Shown here: positions 6,961-15,461 of the stretch, in pieces
Layout of the letters: each line of letters starts with the position of its first letter
Numbering within the stretch: the stretch's first letter is position 1
Assembly (NCBI GenBank): GCA_051251595.1
Contig: JBPOFA010000002.1
Coordinates: 248,001 to 312,000 of the forward strand
Origin: NORP110 sp051251595
Lineage (GTDB): Bacteria; Pseudomonadota; Alphaproteobacteria; Rhodobacterales; Rhodobacteraceae
Direction of reading: 5' to 3'
DNA: 64,000 nt
Notes under the pieces: generated by a model
Databases searched by the model: none
Told to the model about the DNA's origin: nothing
Seen by the model: only the letters and a program-made list of their open reading frames with translations
Program-made: the position numbers and the translations under genes

Positions 6961-9432
6961 ATGGCAACTACGTTTCAATGGCTTCTTCGGATATTCATGA
7001 CCCTGGTGTTCCTGGGCATATTCGTTGTTTTTTCTGTGTATTGGCTCGCGACGCGGTCCTTGCCGAATTATGATTCGACGTTTCAGGTCAACGGCCTGAA
7101 AGGCGGGGTCGAGATCATTCGAAACAATGCGGATGTGCCGCATATTTTCGCCAAGACCGATGAGGACGTGTTTTTCGGGTTGGGATTCGCCCATGCGCAG
7201 GACCGTTTGTGGCAAATGATGATGTTGCGGCGTACGGCACAGGGCCGCTTGTCAGAGCTGTTTGGCGAACGCACCGTCAAAACGGATGAGCTGATGCGGC
7301 GGCTGGATCTTTACGCGCTGTCCGTGCAGTCGGCCCAGTCGCTGAACCCCGAAACGCTGGCCGCAGCCAAGGCCTATTCGGCCGGGGTCAATGCCTGGTT
7401 GGCGCAAATCAACGAAGGCGCACTAGGGCGTGGGGCGCCGGAATATTTCGTTTTCTCCAATGTGATCGCGCCGTGGCAACCTGCCGATTCCATTGCCATG
7501 GCCAAGCTGATGGCGTTGCAGGCGACGGGCCATTTGGCAGAGGAAGTGCTGTTGACGCGCACAACGCTGCTTTTGCCCGACGAACGCGTTCTGGACATCA
7601 TTCCTCAGGTTCCGGGCTCGGGCGTTGCGGACCTTCCGGAATATGCCGCGCTGTTTTCGGGGGATGTTCAATTCGCCGACGCCTCTGAGGCGGTGGCCCC
7701 TTCCGATGACCCGTTGATGCCGATCAAACGGATCAACATGGCCGGGGCGTCAAACGCGTGGGCGGCGGCTGCGTCGCGCTCTGCGACCGGATCCACGCTG
7801 TTGGCCAACGATCCCCATATGGGCTTCTCCGCGCCGTCTGTTTGGTATCTGGCCCGGCTAGAGCTTTCGACCGGTGGTGTGATTGGCGGCACGATCCCGG
7901 GCATTCCTTATGTGCAGGTCGGGCGCACGGATCGTCTGGGCTGGGGGCTGACGGCGGCTTACGTGGATGATCAGGATGTTCATATCGAACAGGTGAATCC
8001 GGACAATGCAAATGAGGTGATGACCCCGGAGGGGTTCAAGCCCATGGCAACGCGGGATTCGATCATTCAGATCAAAGGTCGCCCGCCCGTGTCGATCAAA
8101 CTGCAATGGACAGAAAACGGACCGGTGATTCCCGGCACCCAGTTCAACCTTAATATGATCACACCGCGTGGTCATATCACCAGCCTGTCCTGGACCGGGC
8201 TAAGCGGTGCAGACACATCGCTGAATTTCGGCATTGCGCTGATGAAGGCGCAAACGGTGGAAGAGGCCATTGCTGCGGGTGAGGACTATATCGCGCCGTC
8301 GCAAAACCTGACTTTGGCGGATACAGAAACCATCGCGATGAAGACGATTGGTGTGATGCCACGTCGCGACGCGGCGCATCAATCCAAGGGGCGTATTCCG
8401 TCGCCGGGTTGGTTTCCGCAGAACCGCTGGCAAGGGCGCCTGAACTATGCGGCCAACCCGGAATTCATATCCCCCGTCGGGGGCATTTTGGGCAACACGA
8501 ACAACAAAACCGTGGAACGCCCCTTTCCGTTCCACGTGACCTATAAATGGGGGGATTCCCAAAGGGTTCAGCGCTGGCAGCTTTTGATGCAAAACCGCGA
8601 AGTGCACACGCGCGAGAGTTTTATAGAGGCGCAATTGGACACCGTCAGCATCACCGCGCGCAATCTGTTGCCGCTTGTCGCGGCGGATCTGTGGTTTACC
8701 GGTGATGCCGCCCCGGACAACACCCCGGAACGCCTGCGCCAGCGGGCGCTGGATTTGCTGGCCGCCTGGAATGGCGAGATGAACGAACACATGCCCGAAC
8801 CCTTGATCTACGCGGCCTGGATGCGGGCCTTGCAAGATCGGTTGATCCGGGATGAGCTGGGCCCTCTGGCCAAAGAATTCACCCATGTGGAACCGTTGTT
8901 CATTGAACGGGTCTTTCGCGATGTGGATGGTGCGTCCAAGTGGTGTGACGTGTTGCAGTCAGCCCCGGTTGAAACCTGCTCTGACGTATCACGCCAAGCG
9001 CTGGATGACGCTTTGATCTGGATTTCAGAGAATTACGGCACGGCGCTGGAGTCGCTCAGATGGGGAGAGGCACATCAGGCGATGCAGGATCACCCGGTTT
9101 TGGGCCAGGCTCCGTTCATCAAATGGTTCGTGAATATTCGCCAGTCCACCAGTGGCGGCGACAATACATTGATGCGCGGGCTGACCAGCGGAACTGACCC
9201 TCAGCCCTTCATGAACGTGCATGGGGCGGGCTATCGGGGCGTCTATAACTTTGCGGACCCTGACAGTTCGGTCTTTATCATCTCGACGGGCCAATCAGGG
9301 CATTTCCTGTCTCGCCACTATGATGATCTGGGAGAGTTGTGGCGCCGCGGAGAATACATTCCGATGTCGTTGGACCCGGACCTGGCCAAGGCGGCAGCTG
9401 TGGGTGTGACGCGGTTAGAACAGCGCCCGTAA
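6961..9432 (+). CDS. Penicillin acylase (S45) family amidohydrolase
   Basis: This is an 823-aa Ntn-hydrolase precursor with an N-terminal membrane anchor at about 7-28 and therefore a periplasmic body. The alpha-chain region includes VPHIFAKTDEDVFFGLGFAHAQDRLWQM. The self-processing site is MAGASNAWA, where Ser264 would become the nucleophilic N terminus of the beta chain; the canonical sequence has Gly before Ser, here it is Ala. Later family segments LANDPHMGFSAPSVWYL and ENGPVI are present. Members cleave acyl-homoserine lactones, penicillins or other acyl amides, so quorum quenching is possible but unproven. It converges on hflX with only 2 bp between stops. Confidence 0.88.
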   Translation: MATTFQWLLRIFMTLVFLGIFVVFSVYWLATRSLPNYDSTFQVNGLKGGVEIIRNNADVPHIFAKTDEDVFFGLGFAHAQDRLWQMMMLRRTAQGRLSELFGERTVKTDELMRRLDLYALSVQSAQSLNPETLAAAKAYSAGVNAWLAQINEGALGRGAPEYFVFSNVIAPWQPADSIAMAKLMALQATGHLAEEVLLTRTTLLLPDERVLDIIPQVPGSGVADLPEYAALFSGDVQFADASEAVAPSDDPLMPIKRINMAGASNAWAAAASRSATGSTLLANDPHMGFSAPSVWYLARLELSTGGVIGGTIPGIPYVQVGRTDRLGWGLTAAYVDDQDVHIEQVNPDNANEVMTPEGFKPMATRDSIIQIKGRPPVSIKLQWTENGPVIPGTQFNLNMITPRGHITSLSWTGLSGADTSLNFGIALMKAQTVEEAIAAGEDYIAPSQNLTLADTETIAMKTIGVMPRRDAAHQSKGRIPSPGWFPQNRWQGRLNYAANPEFISPVGGILGNTNNKTVERPFPFHVTYKWGDSQRVQRWQLLMQNREVHTRESFIEAQLDTVSITARNLLPLVAADLWFTGDAAPDNTPERLRQRALDLLAAWNGEMNEHMPEPLIYAAWMRALQDRLIRDELGPLAKEFTHVEPLFIERVFRDVDGASKWCDVLQSAPVETCSDVSRQALDDALIWISENYGTALESLRWGEAHQAMQDHPVLGQAPFIKWFVNIRQSTSGGDNTLMRGLTSGTDPQPFMNVHGAGYRGVYNFADPDSSVFIISTGQSGHFLSRHYDDLGELWRRGEYIPMSLDPDLAKAAAVGVTRLEQRP

Positions 9433-9434
9433 CC

Positions 9435-10709
9435 TTACATCGTGCGGAATTCTTTTTCCTGTCGGGCGGTCCAGGATACCCGCAGGTGAAAGCCGTCTTC
9501 GTCTTGGGTTTCGCTTTCAACCAGTTCCTGTTCAAACAGCCAGGCTCGCTTGCGCCCTTCGGCATAGGGCAAGATCAGATCGGTTTGGGTCTTGCTGGAT
9601 TGCAATACGTTGGAAATCGCATCCAAAAGTTCTGGTAAGCCCTGCCCTGTGATGGCTGAAATCGCGAATGTCGTGTCTGAACGTTCGGCCCGGACGGCGA
9701 TCGCCTCTGCCTTGTCGGGGGTAAGGTTGTCGACCTTGTTCCAAACCTCAAAGCGTGGGGCGTCTTCTTCGATGCCCAGATCGGTCAGGATTTTGTCAAC
9801 GTCGCGGGCTTGTTCTTCGGTTCCGGCGTGGCTGATGTCGCGCACATGCACGATCAGATCAGCGCCCAAGACCTCTTCCAAAGTGGCGCGGAAGGCTGCG
9901 ACAAGCTGTGTGGGCAGGTCTGAAATGAACCCAACCGTGTCGGACAGGATGACGTCCTGACCAGAGGGAAGCTGCACCGCGCGCATCGTCGGATCCAGGG
10001 TTGCGAACAGCATGTCCTTGGCCATCACATCGGCCCCGGTCAATCTGTTGAACAGCGTGGATTTTCCTGCGTTGGTGTAGCCCACCAGCGCCACGATCGG
10101 ATACGGCACCTTGGCACGCGAGGCCCGGTGCAAGGCCCGTGTCTTGACGACTTTGGACAGTTGTTTGCGAATGCGGTTGATGGCGTCATCAATGGCGCGT
10201 CTGTCAGCCTCGATCTGGGTTTCACCGGGCCCGCCGACGAAACCCAATCCGCCACGCTGGCGTTCCAGGTGGGTCCAGGCCCGCACCAAGCGTGTGCGTT
10301 GATAGGACAAAGCGGCCAGTTCGACCTGCAACACACCTTCGCGGGTCTGCGCCCGGTCGGCGAAAATTTCCAAAATAAGACCGGTCCGGTCCAACAGTTT
10401 GACGCCGAATTCTTTTTCCAGATTGCGCTGCTGCACAGGTGTGACAGAGCCGTCAATCAGGACCAGATCAATCTCTTCAGCTTTGAACAACGCCGCAAGC
10501 TCTTTGATCTTGCCGGTGCCAAACAACAACCCCGGATGCGGCTTTGGCAATGGCACCACGTCAGAGCCGATGATTTCCAACCCCGGCAAAGCGACGGCCA
10601 GAGACACAGCCTCTTCCAACGCCGGCCCGGCGGGGCGGCGATTGTGATCTATCTTAATGTCAGGATGCAGAACCCAGGCGCGGGTCAGCTCTGGACCGTC
10701 GTCGTTCAA
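9435..10709 (-). CDS. hflX: Ribosome-associated GTPase HflX
   Basis: HflX splits stalled or hibernating 70S ribosomes. The 424-aa product has the N-terminal nucleotide-binding domain with GTGKIKEL, the linker LSYQRTRLVRAWTHLERQRGG and GFVGGPGETQIEADRR, then the G domain: G1 GYTNAGKSTLFN, G2 and G3 DTVGFISDLP, and G4 NKVDN. The start is TTG at 10709, overlapping the hfq stop (TTGA), as expected for a coupled pair; no better in-frame start was seen. It ends the long ntr-trk-hfq transcript. Confidence 0.95.
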   Translation of the reverse strand: MNDDGPELTRAWVLHPDIKIDHNRRPAGPALEEAVSLAVALPGLEIIGSDVVPLPKPHPGLLFGTGKIKELAALFKAEEIDLVLIDGSVTPVQQRNLEKEFGVKLLDRTGLILEIFADRAQTREGVLQVELAALSYQRTRLVRAWTHLERQRGGLGFVGGPGETQIEADRRAIDDAINRIRKQLSKVVKTRALHRASRAKVPYPIVALVGYTNAGKSTLFNRLTGADVMAKDMLFATLDPTMRAVQLPSGQDVILSDTVGFISDLPTQLVAAFRATLEEVLGADLIVHVRDISHAGTEEQARDVDKILTDLGIEEDAPRFEVWNKVDNLTPDKAEAIAVRAERSDTTFAISAITGQGLPELLDAISNVLQSSKTQTDLILPYAEGRKRAWLFEQELVESETQDEDGFHLRVSWTARQEKEFRTM

Positions 10710-10945
10710 GAGGCCTCTTCACCATCATACAGGCTGATCGGCTGAGACGGCATGATGGTCGAAATGGCGTGTTTATACACCAGTTGCGATTGCCCATCAC
10801 GGCGCAGCAACACACAAAAGTTATCAAACCAGGTGATTACACCCTGAAGTTTGACGCCGTTTATGAGGAAAATCGTCACCGGAACTTTTGTTTTCCGGAC
10901 ATGATTCAGGAATGCATCTTGCAGGTTTTGCTTATCGGCAGCCAT
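10706..10945 (-). CDS. hfq: RNA chaperone Hfq
   Basis: Hfq forms a hexameric Sm-like ring that pairs small RNAs with mRNAs. The 79-aa protein carries Sm1 (QDAFLNHVRKTKVPVTIFLINGVKLQGVITWFDNF) and Sm2 (QLVYKHAISTIMPS), the latter with the YKHAI RNA-binding motif. The C-terminal tail is short, as usual in alphaproteobacteria. The hfq-hflX linkage is conserved widely. A 143-bp spacer separates it from trkH, so hfq may also have its own promoter. Confidence 0.98.
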   Translation of the reverse strand: MAADKQNLQDAFLNHVRKTKVPVTIFLINGVKLQGVITWFDNFCVLLRRDGQSQLVYKHAISTIMPSQPISLYDGEEAS

Positions 10946-11088
10946 CGTACCAGCCTTTTATTGCGCGGTTTTGTTGCGTTCTGCCTCTCGACGGCAGGCC
11001 ATTTCTATTGGTCGAAATGATTATGTCCCGCAAAAACAGGATATTCCACCCCAAAAATTAAAGTTATGCGTGCGGTGTGTCGGTTATT

Positions 11089-12609
11089 TCACGAACGCCA
11101 AAAATTTGGGTTGAAAAGCGCAATAATTGCCAGTGTTTCCAACCGTCCCAGCACCATTCCTACAGCCAGAATGTACTTTGCGGCCTCGTTGAGCGTGCCA
11201 TAGCTGTTGATATGACCCAAAGCATTGTCTGCGACCGGCCCGGTTGTGGACAAGGCAGCGATGGAAAAGACCATGGACGACTCAAAACTTTGCCCCGTCA
11301 GGGAAAAGGCCAGAACACCGACGGTGATGCTGATTGTGTACAGCATAAAGAACACCCAGGCCGCATAAGCCCCCTGCCGCCGCAGCCGGCGTGCAGCAGA
11401 TCCGGCACCGCCCACGGATGTCGGGTGGATGATCCGTTCCATTTCGCGCGCGCCGTGTTTGTAAAGCGCATAGACCCGCAACAGTTTGACACCGCCCGCC
11501 GTGGTTGCCACGCCGCCGCCGATCAAACACATGCCCAACAGCACGATCCCAGGGCTTGCCAGCCCGGACCAATCGCGGGCCTTGTTCCAATCCACGCTTT
11601 CAAACCCGGTCGTGGTCAAAAATGACATGACCGAGAACAGCGCGCCCCAAAACGCCTCTATCGCGGCGCGGGCGTTGCCCAATTCATTGACTTCCAGCGC
11701 ACCGATCCAGTGGCGCAAGAACAGCAGGACCGTGACAAACAGAACCAGAAAGACACCCATCTTGAATTCGGGGTCCCGCAAGATGCGCCAATAGTCCCCG
11801 CCAACCTGATCAGGAGAGAATGTCTGTCTTGAAAACGCGAAGATCATAAAGAGGAAAATCACGATTTCGCCGCCCCAGCCGGAGCCGCCGCCATGCAGCC
11901 CGCCAACCGGGGAAATCCCGCTGGTCGAAAGGGTCGACATCGCGTGGCACAGGGCCACAAGGGGGGAATCCCCCAGCACCAGCAGAAACAGCCACAAGAC
12001 CGCCGTCAGGCTTGCATAGATCGGGAACAGCTGGGACGTATAGCGTTTCAGCCGTTCTGATCCGTCCGAGATCCAGACAACGTCGATTGCCGCCTTTGCG
12101 CGAAACCGGGCCTCGCCCGAGGACAGTACCTCAAAGCCGCCGAGGCTCATCGGGGCCATGATCGCGATGGCCGAGACAAGGATGAAAAAGCCACCCAGCC
12201 AGGCCACCAAAGCCCGCCAGAGATGGACGGATTGGGGCAGCCGGTTCGGGTCGTCAAACAGCGTCGCCCCGGTTGTTGTGATGCTGGACACCATTTCCAC
12301 ATAGGAATTCAAAAACGATGTATTCCCGACCGCAATATAAAACGGGAAAGCCAACATGAGGGGCAACACTGCGAGCACCGCCAAGATGGCCAAGAGGTGG
12401 CTTCGGTTTTGGTTTGAGGGGGTATTGTTTGAAACGGCGATGCCGATAAAGGCGGTTATTGTCAGAAACAACAGGCCCGAAAAGAAGAAACTGCGGGCCA
12501 CATGATGTTCATGAAGCGCAGCCGCATGAAAGGCGGGAACGAACATCGCGATCGCCCCGACACCCATCAGGATAATGATAAACGGTAAGGCAAGGACGCG
12601 TCGGAGCAT
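11089..12609 (-). CDS. trkH: K+ uptake channel subunit TrkH
   Basis: TrkH is the inner-membrane ion-conducting subunit of the Trk/Ktr potassium system. The 506-aa chain is hydrophobic, with four M1-P-M2 repeats whose pore loops show filter-like TTGATLFD, STSGIS, TTTGFE and STTGP segments; the last of these replaces the usual Gly-containing filter end with Pro. The ATG start shares its A with the trkA stop (TGATG), so the two subunits are made together. TrkA provides gating from the cytosol. Confidence 0.94.
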   Translation of the reverse strand: MLRRVLALPFIIILMGVGAIAMFVPAFHAAALHEHHVARSFFFSGLLFLTITAFIGIAVSNNTPSNQNRSHLLAILAVLAVLPLMLAFPFYIAVGNTSFLNSYVEMVSSITTTGATLFDDPNRLPQSVHLWRALVAWLGGFFILVSAIAIMAPMSLGGFEVLSSGEARFRAKAAIDVVWISDGSERLKRYTSQLFPIYASLTAVLWLFLLVLGDSPLVALCHAMSTLSTSGISPVGGLHGGGSGWGGEIVIFLFMIFAFSRQTFSPDQVGGDYWRILRDPEFKMGVFLVLFVTVLLFLRHWIGALEVNELGNARAAIEAFWGALFSVMSFLTTTGFESVDWNKARDWSGLASPGIVLLGMCLIGGGVATTAGGVKLLRVYALYKHGAREMERIIHPTSVGGAGSAARRLRRQGAYAAWVFFMLYTISITVGVLAFSLTGQSFESSMVFSIAALSTTGPVADNALGHINSYGTLNEAAKYILAVGMVLGRLETLAIIALFNPNFWRS

Positions 12610-13985
12610 CAGAAAAAGTCGATCGAAACCTGCAACAGACGTTCGACCTCTGGAACGTCGGCTGCCATTGCAAACAAGGTTATCACGTCGCCTTCATTGA
12701 TTTTGGTCGATCCCGTGGGCCGTACAACGGTGTCGCCCTTCATGATGGTCCCCACCAAGACGCCTTCAGGGAATTCGATATCCTTGATCATTTGCCCCGC
12801 AATCGGCGAGGTCGACAGGACCTGCGCCTCGATCACCTCGGCCTCTGCGTCGCCGATCGAATAGACGTTGCGCACGCGCCCGTGGCGGATGTGGCGCAGG
12901 ATGGAGCTTACGGTGGTTGCGCGCGGGTTGATATAGGCGTCAATGTTGAGCGGCCCCATCAAGGGCACCAGCGATGGATCATTCACCAGACAAATCGCCA
13001 TGTTACAGCCAGACGCCTTGGCGCGCACGGCGGCCAGAATGTTGGTCTTGTCATCGTCCGTCACCGCCAGAATGGCGTCAGCGCGATCCACCCCGGCCTC
13101 TATCTGAAGTTCAGCGCTTAGCCCGTCGCCATGCAGCACAATCGTGCGTTCCAACGCATCGGCGGCGGTTTCGGCGATGCTGCGATCCTTTTCGATCACC
13201 TTGGCGCGAATGCGCTCTGTCCGCGTCTCGAGCGCTTTGGCCACGGTCAGGCCGACATTCCCGCCCCCGACAATAACAACCCGTTCTTGTTTCTTGGTGG
13301 TTTTCCCAAAGATTTCCAAGGTTCTGTTCAGGTCTTCGCTGTGGCAGAACAGATAGACCTGATCCAAGGCAAAGAGCTGATCACTGGCATGGGGTGCAAA
13401 AAGGCGTCCGTCGCGGCGGACCCCCACGACAATCGCGCGCAGCGTCGAAAACAGGTCAGTCAGTTGGCGCAGCGGTGTGTTGAGCACCGGACAATCCTCG
13501 GACAGGGCGATCCCGATCAATTGCGCATCCCCATTGAGGAATGACTGTGTGTCAAAGGCAGCAGGTGCTGCAAGCCGGCGCAACGCGGCCTCTGCCACTT
13601 CAAGCTCTGGGCTGATCACCACGTCAATGGGCAGATGGTCCCGGCGGTACAAATCTGAATAGATCGCCGTCAGATAGGACTGGCTGCGCAAACGGGCGAT
13701 CTTGCGCGGCACGTTAAACACCGAATGGGCCACCTGACAGGTCACCATATTGACCTCATCCGAATAGGTCGCGGCAATGATCATATCCGCGTCCTTGGCC
13801 CCTGCCCGTTCTAGGATATCCGGATAGCTTGCATGGCCCGCGATGCCCTGAACATCCAGTGTGTCCGTCGCACGGCGCACCAGTTCGGCGTTGTTGTCCA
13901 CCACGGTCACGTCGTTTCTCTCACCAGAGAGGTGACGCGCAATTTGCCAGCCAACCTGTCCAGCGCCGCAAATGATGACCTTCAT
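12609..13985 (-). CDS. trkA: Trk system regulatory subunit TrkA
   Basis: TrkA is the peripheral NAD(H)-binding RCK protein that gates TrkH. The 458-aa product has two tandem RCK units: the first Rossmann motif is VIICGAGQVGWQIARHL at the N terminus and the second is VVIVGGGNVGLTVAKAL near residue 235, each followed by a TrkA-C domain. The length matches the family. It follows ntrX by 55 bp, and the ntrYX-trkAH order is common in alphaproteobacteria. Confidence 0.96.
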   Translation of the reverse strand: MKVIICGAGQVGWQIARHLSGERNDVTVVDNNAELVRRATDTLDVQGIAGHASYPDILERAGAKDADMIIAATYSDEVNMVTCQVAHSVFNVPRKIARLRSQSYLTAIYSDLYRRDHLPIDVVISPELEVAEAALRRLAAPAAFDTQSFLNGDAQLIGIALSEDCPVLNTPLRQLTDLFSTLRAIVVGVRRDGRLFAPHASDQLFALDQVYLFCHSEDLNRTLEIFGKTTKKQERVVIVGGGNVGLTVAKALETRTERIRAKVIEKDRSIAETAADALERTIVLHGDGLSAELQIEAGVDRADAILAVTDDDKTNILAAVRAKASGCNMAICLVNDPSLVPLMGPLNIDAYINPRATTVSSILRHIRHGRVRNVYSIGDAEAEVIEAQVLSTSPIAGQMIKDIEFPEGVLVGTIMKGDTVVRPTGSTKINEGDVITLFAMAADVPEVERLLQVSIDFF

Positions 13986-14040
13986 CGAAAAGTCCCTTTA
14001 GTTTCTTACGTCTGCGCAATGCCAGACGGCACCGTGTGCG

Positions 14041-15444
14041 TCAATCTGCGTGTTCTTCAACAAAAGCCACGCGCCCGCCGGATTTATTTGCCGTGACAAC
14101 GCCCAAAGATTTCAACTTTCGGTGCAGCGCCGAGCGTTCCATGCCAACAAATGTTGCCGTCCGGCTGATATTGCCACCAAACCGATTGATTTGCGTCAAC
14201 AAATATTCCCGTTCAAACAGCTCTCTGGCTTCGCGCAGGGACAAGGTTGCAAGGCTGCCGGACAAAACGACGCGCCCGTTATCGTCTGGTTTGTCTTCCC
14301 CCGTCGGAAGCTCTGCCGCAGTGATCGGGCCCGAGGCATCCCCAAGGATCAACACGCGTTCCACCACATTTTTCAGTTGGCGCACGTTTCCGGGCCAGAG
14401 CATGGTTTGCAGCAAAGCAATCGCGTCTTCGCTGAGCGGACGCAATGGCAGGCCCTGCGCCCGGTTCAAATGCTCGATAAAGCTTTGGGCCAATTCGGGG
14501 ATGTCTTCGCGACGGTCCTCTAACGAGGGCACCTGAATTGGCACAACATTCAAGCGATGATACAGCTCTTCGCGGAAGTGACCTGCCTCAATTTCTTTTT
14601 GCAAGTCTTTGGTTGTGCTTGTGATTACGCGGATGTCGACCTGAATGCTAGAGGCCCCGCCAAGGCGTTGAAACTTTTGGTCAACCAGCACGCGCAGGAT
14701 CTTGGATTGCGTGCCAAGGGGCAAATCCGCGATCTCGTCGAAATACAGAACACCACCGTTGGCCTGTTCCAGCAAACCCTGTTCCGGGCCGTGGTCTTCC
14801 GTTTCGCGACCGAACAGCACTTCTTCCATGCGGTCAGGTTCGATCGAGGCAGAATTCACGCTGACAAACGGGCCGCTGGCGCGGTTGGAATTGGTGTGGA
14901 TGTAACGCGCAGCGACTTCTTTGCCGGCCCCTGCAGGCCCGGTCAGCATAACCCGACCGTTGGACTTGGTCACCTTATCCAGGTTGCTTTTCAGTGTCTT
15001 AAAGGTGGAACTTGACCCGATCATCTCTGACACAGCGACGTCATTGCGGCGCAGTTCTACATTCTCACGCCGCAGTCGGGATGCTTCCATTGCGCGGCGG
15101 ATGACCACCAGTAACTGATCGATGTTAAAGGGCTTTTCGATAAAGTCATAAGCACCTTGTTTGATCGCGGCGACGGCGATTTCAATATTGCCGTGACCGG
15201 AAATGATAACAATCGGGATTTCCGGATTGTCGCGCTTTACGGTCTTGAGAATATCGATTCCGTCCATTTGACTGTCTTTCAGCCAAATATCCAGGATCAT
15301 CAGGGATGGCGGCTCTCCCGTCACTTCGGCCATGCAGTCATCGGAATTTGCGGCCAATCGCGTGGTGTAGCCTTCGTCTTTCAGGATGTCCGAGATGAGT
15401 TCGCGAATATCGCGTTCATCATCGACAATTAGAATATCACCCAT
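14041..15444 (-). CDS. ntrX: Response regulator NtrX, lacking GAFTGA
   Basis: The 467-aa regulator of the NtrYX system has a receiver domain with acidic D8/D9 and phosphoacceptor D52 (ILDIWLKD), a AAA+ domain with Walker A GPAGAGKE at about 170, GGVLYFDEIADLP as Walker B, WPGNVRQLKN, and a C-terminal Fis-type HTH (NISRTATFVGMERSALHRKLK). Between LFGRE and GLLEQANGG the loop is short and the GAFTGA motif needed to contact sigma-54 is absent. The start is ATG with GAGGAG upstream. NtrYX has been linked to nitrogen, redox and envelope control in relatives. Confidence 0.94.
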   Translation of the reverse strand: MGDILIVDDERDIRELISDILKDEGYTTRLAANSDDCMAEVTGEPPSLMILDIWLKDSQMDGIDILKTVKRDNPEIPIVIISGHGNIEIAVAAIKQGAYDFIEKPFNIDQLLVVIRRAMEASRLRRENVELRRNDVAVSEMIGSSSTFKTLKSNLDKVTKSNGRVMLTGPAGAGKEVAARYIHTNSNRASGPFVSVNSASIEPDRMEEVLFGRETEDHGPEQGLLEQANGGVLYFDEIADLPLGTQSKILRVLVDQKFQRLGGASSIQVDIRVITSTTKDLQKEIEAGHFREELYHRLNVVPIQVPSLEDRREDIPELAQSFIEHLNRAQGLPLRPLSEDAIALLQTMLWPGNVRQLKNVVERVLILGDASGPITAAELPTGEDKPDDNGRVVLSGSLATLSLREARELFEREYLLTQINRFGGNISRTATFVGMERSALHRKLKSLGVVTANKSGGRVAFVEEHAD

Positions 15445-15461
15445 TTGGAATGCTCCTCATT

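Noticed and set aside
8200..8886. Long 228-aa minus-strand frame inside the penicillin acylase gene
   Set aside because: No RBS, no recognisable domain, and fully inside a well-supported gene.
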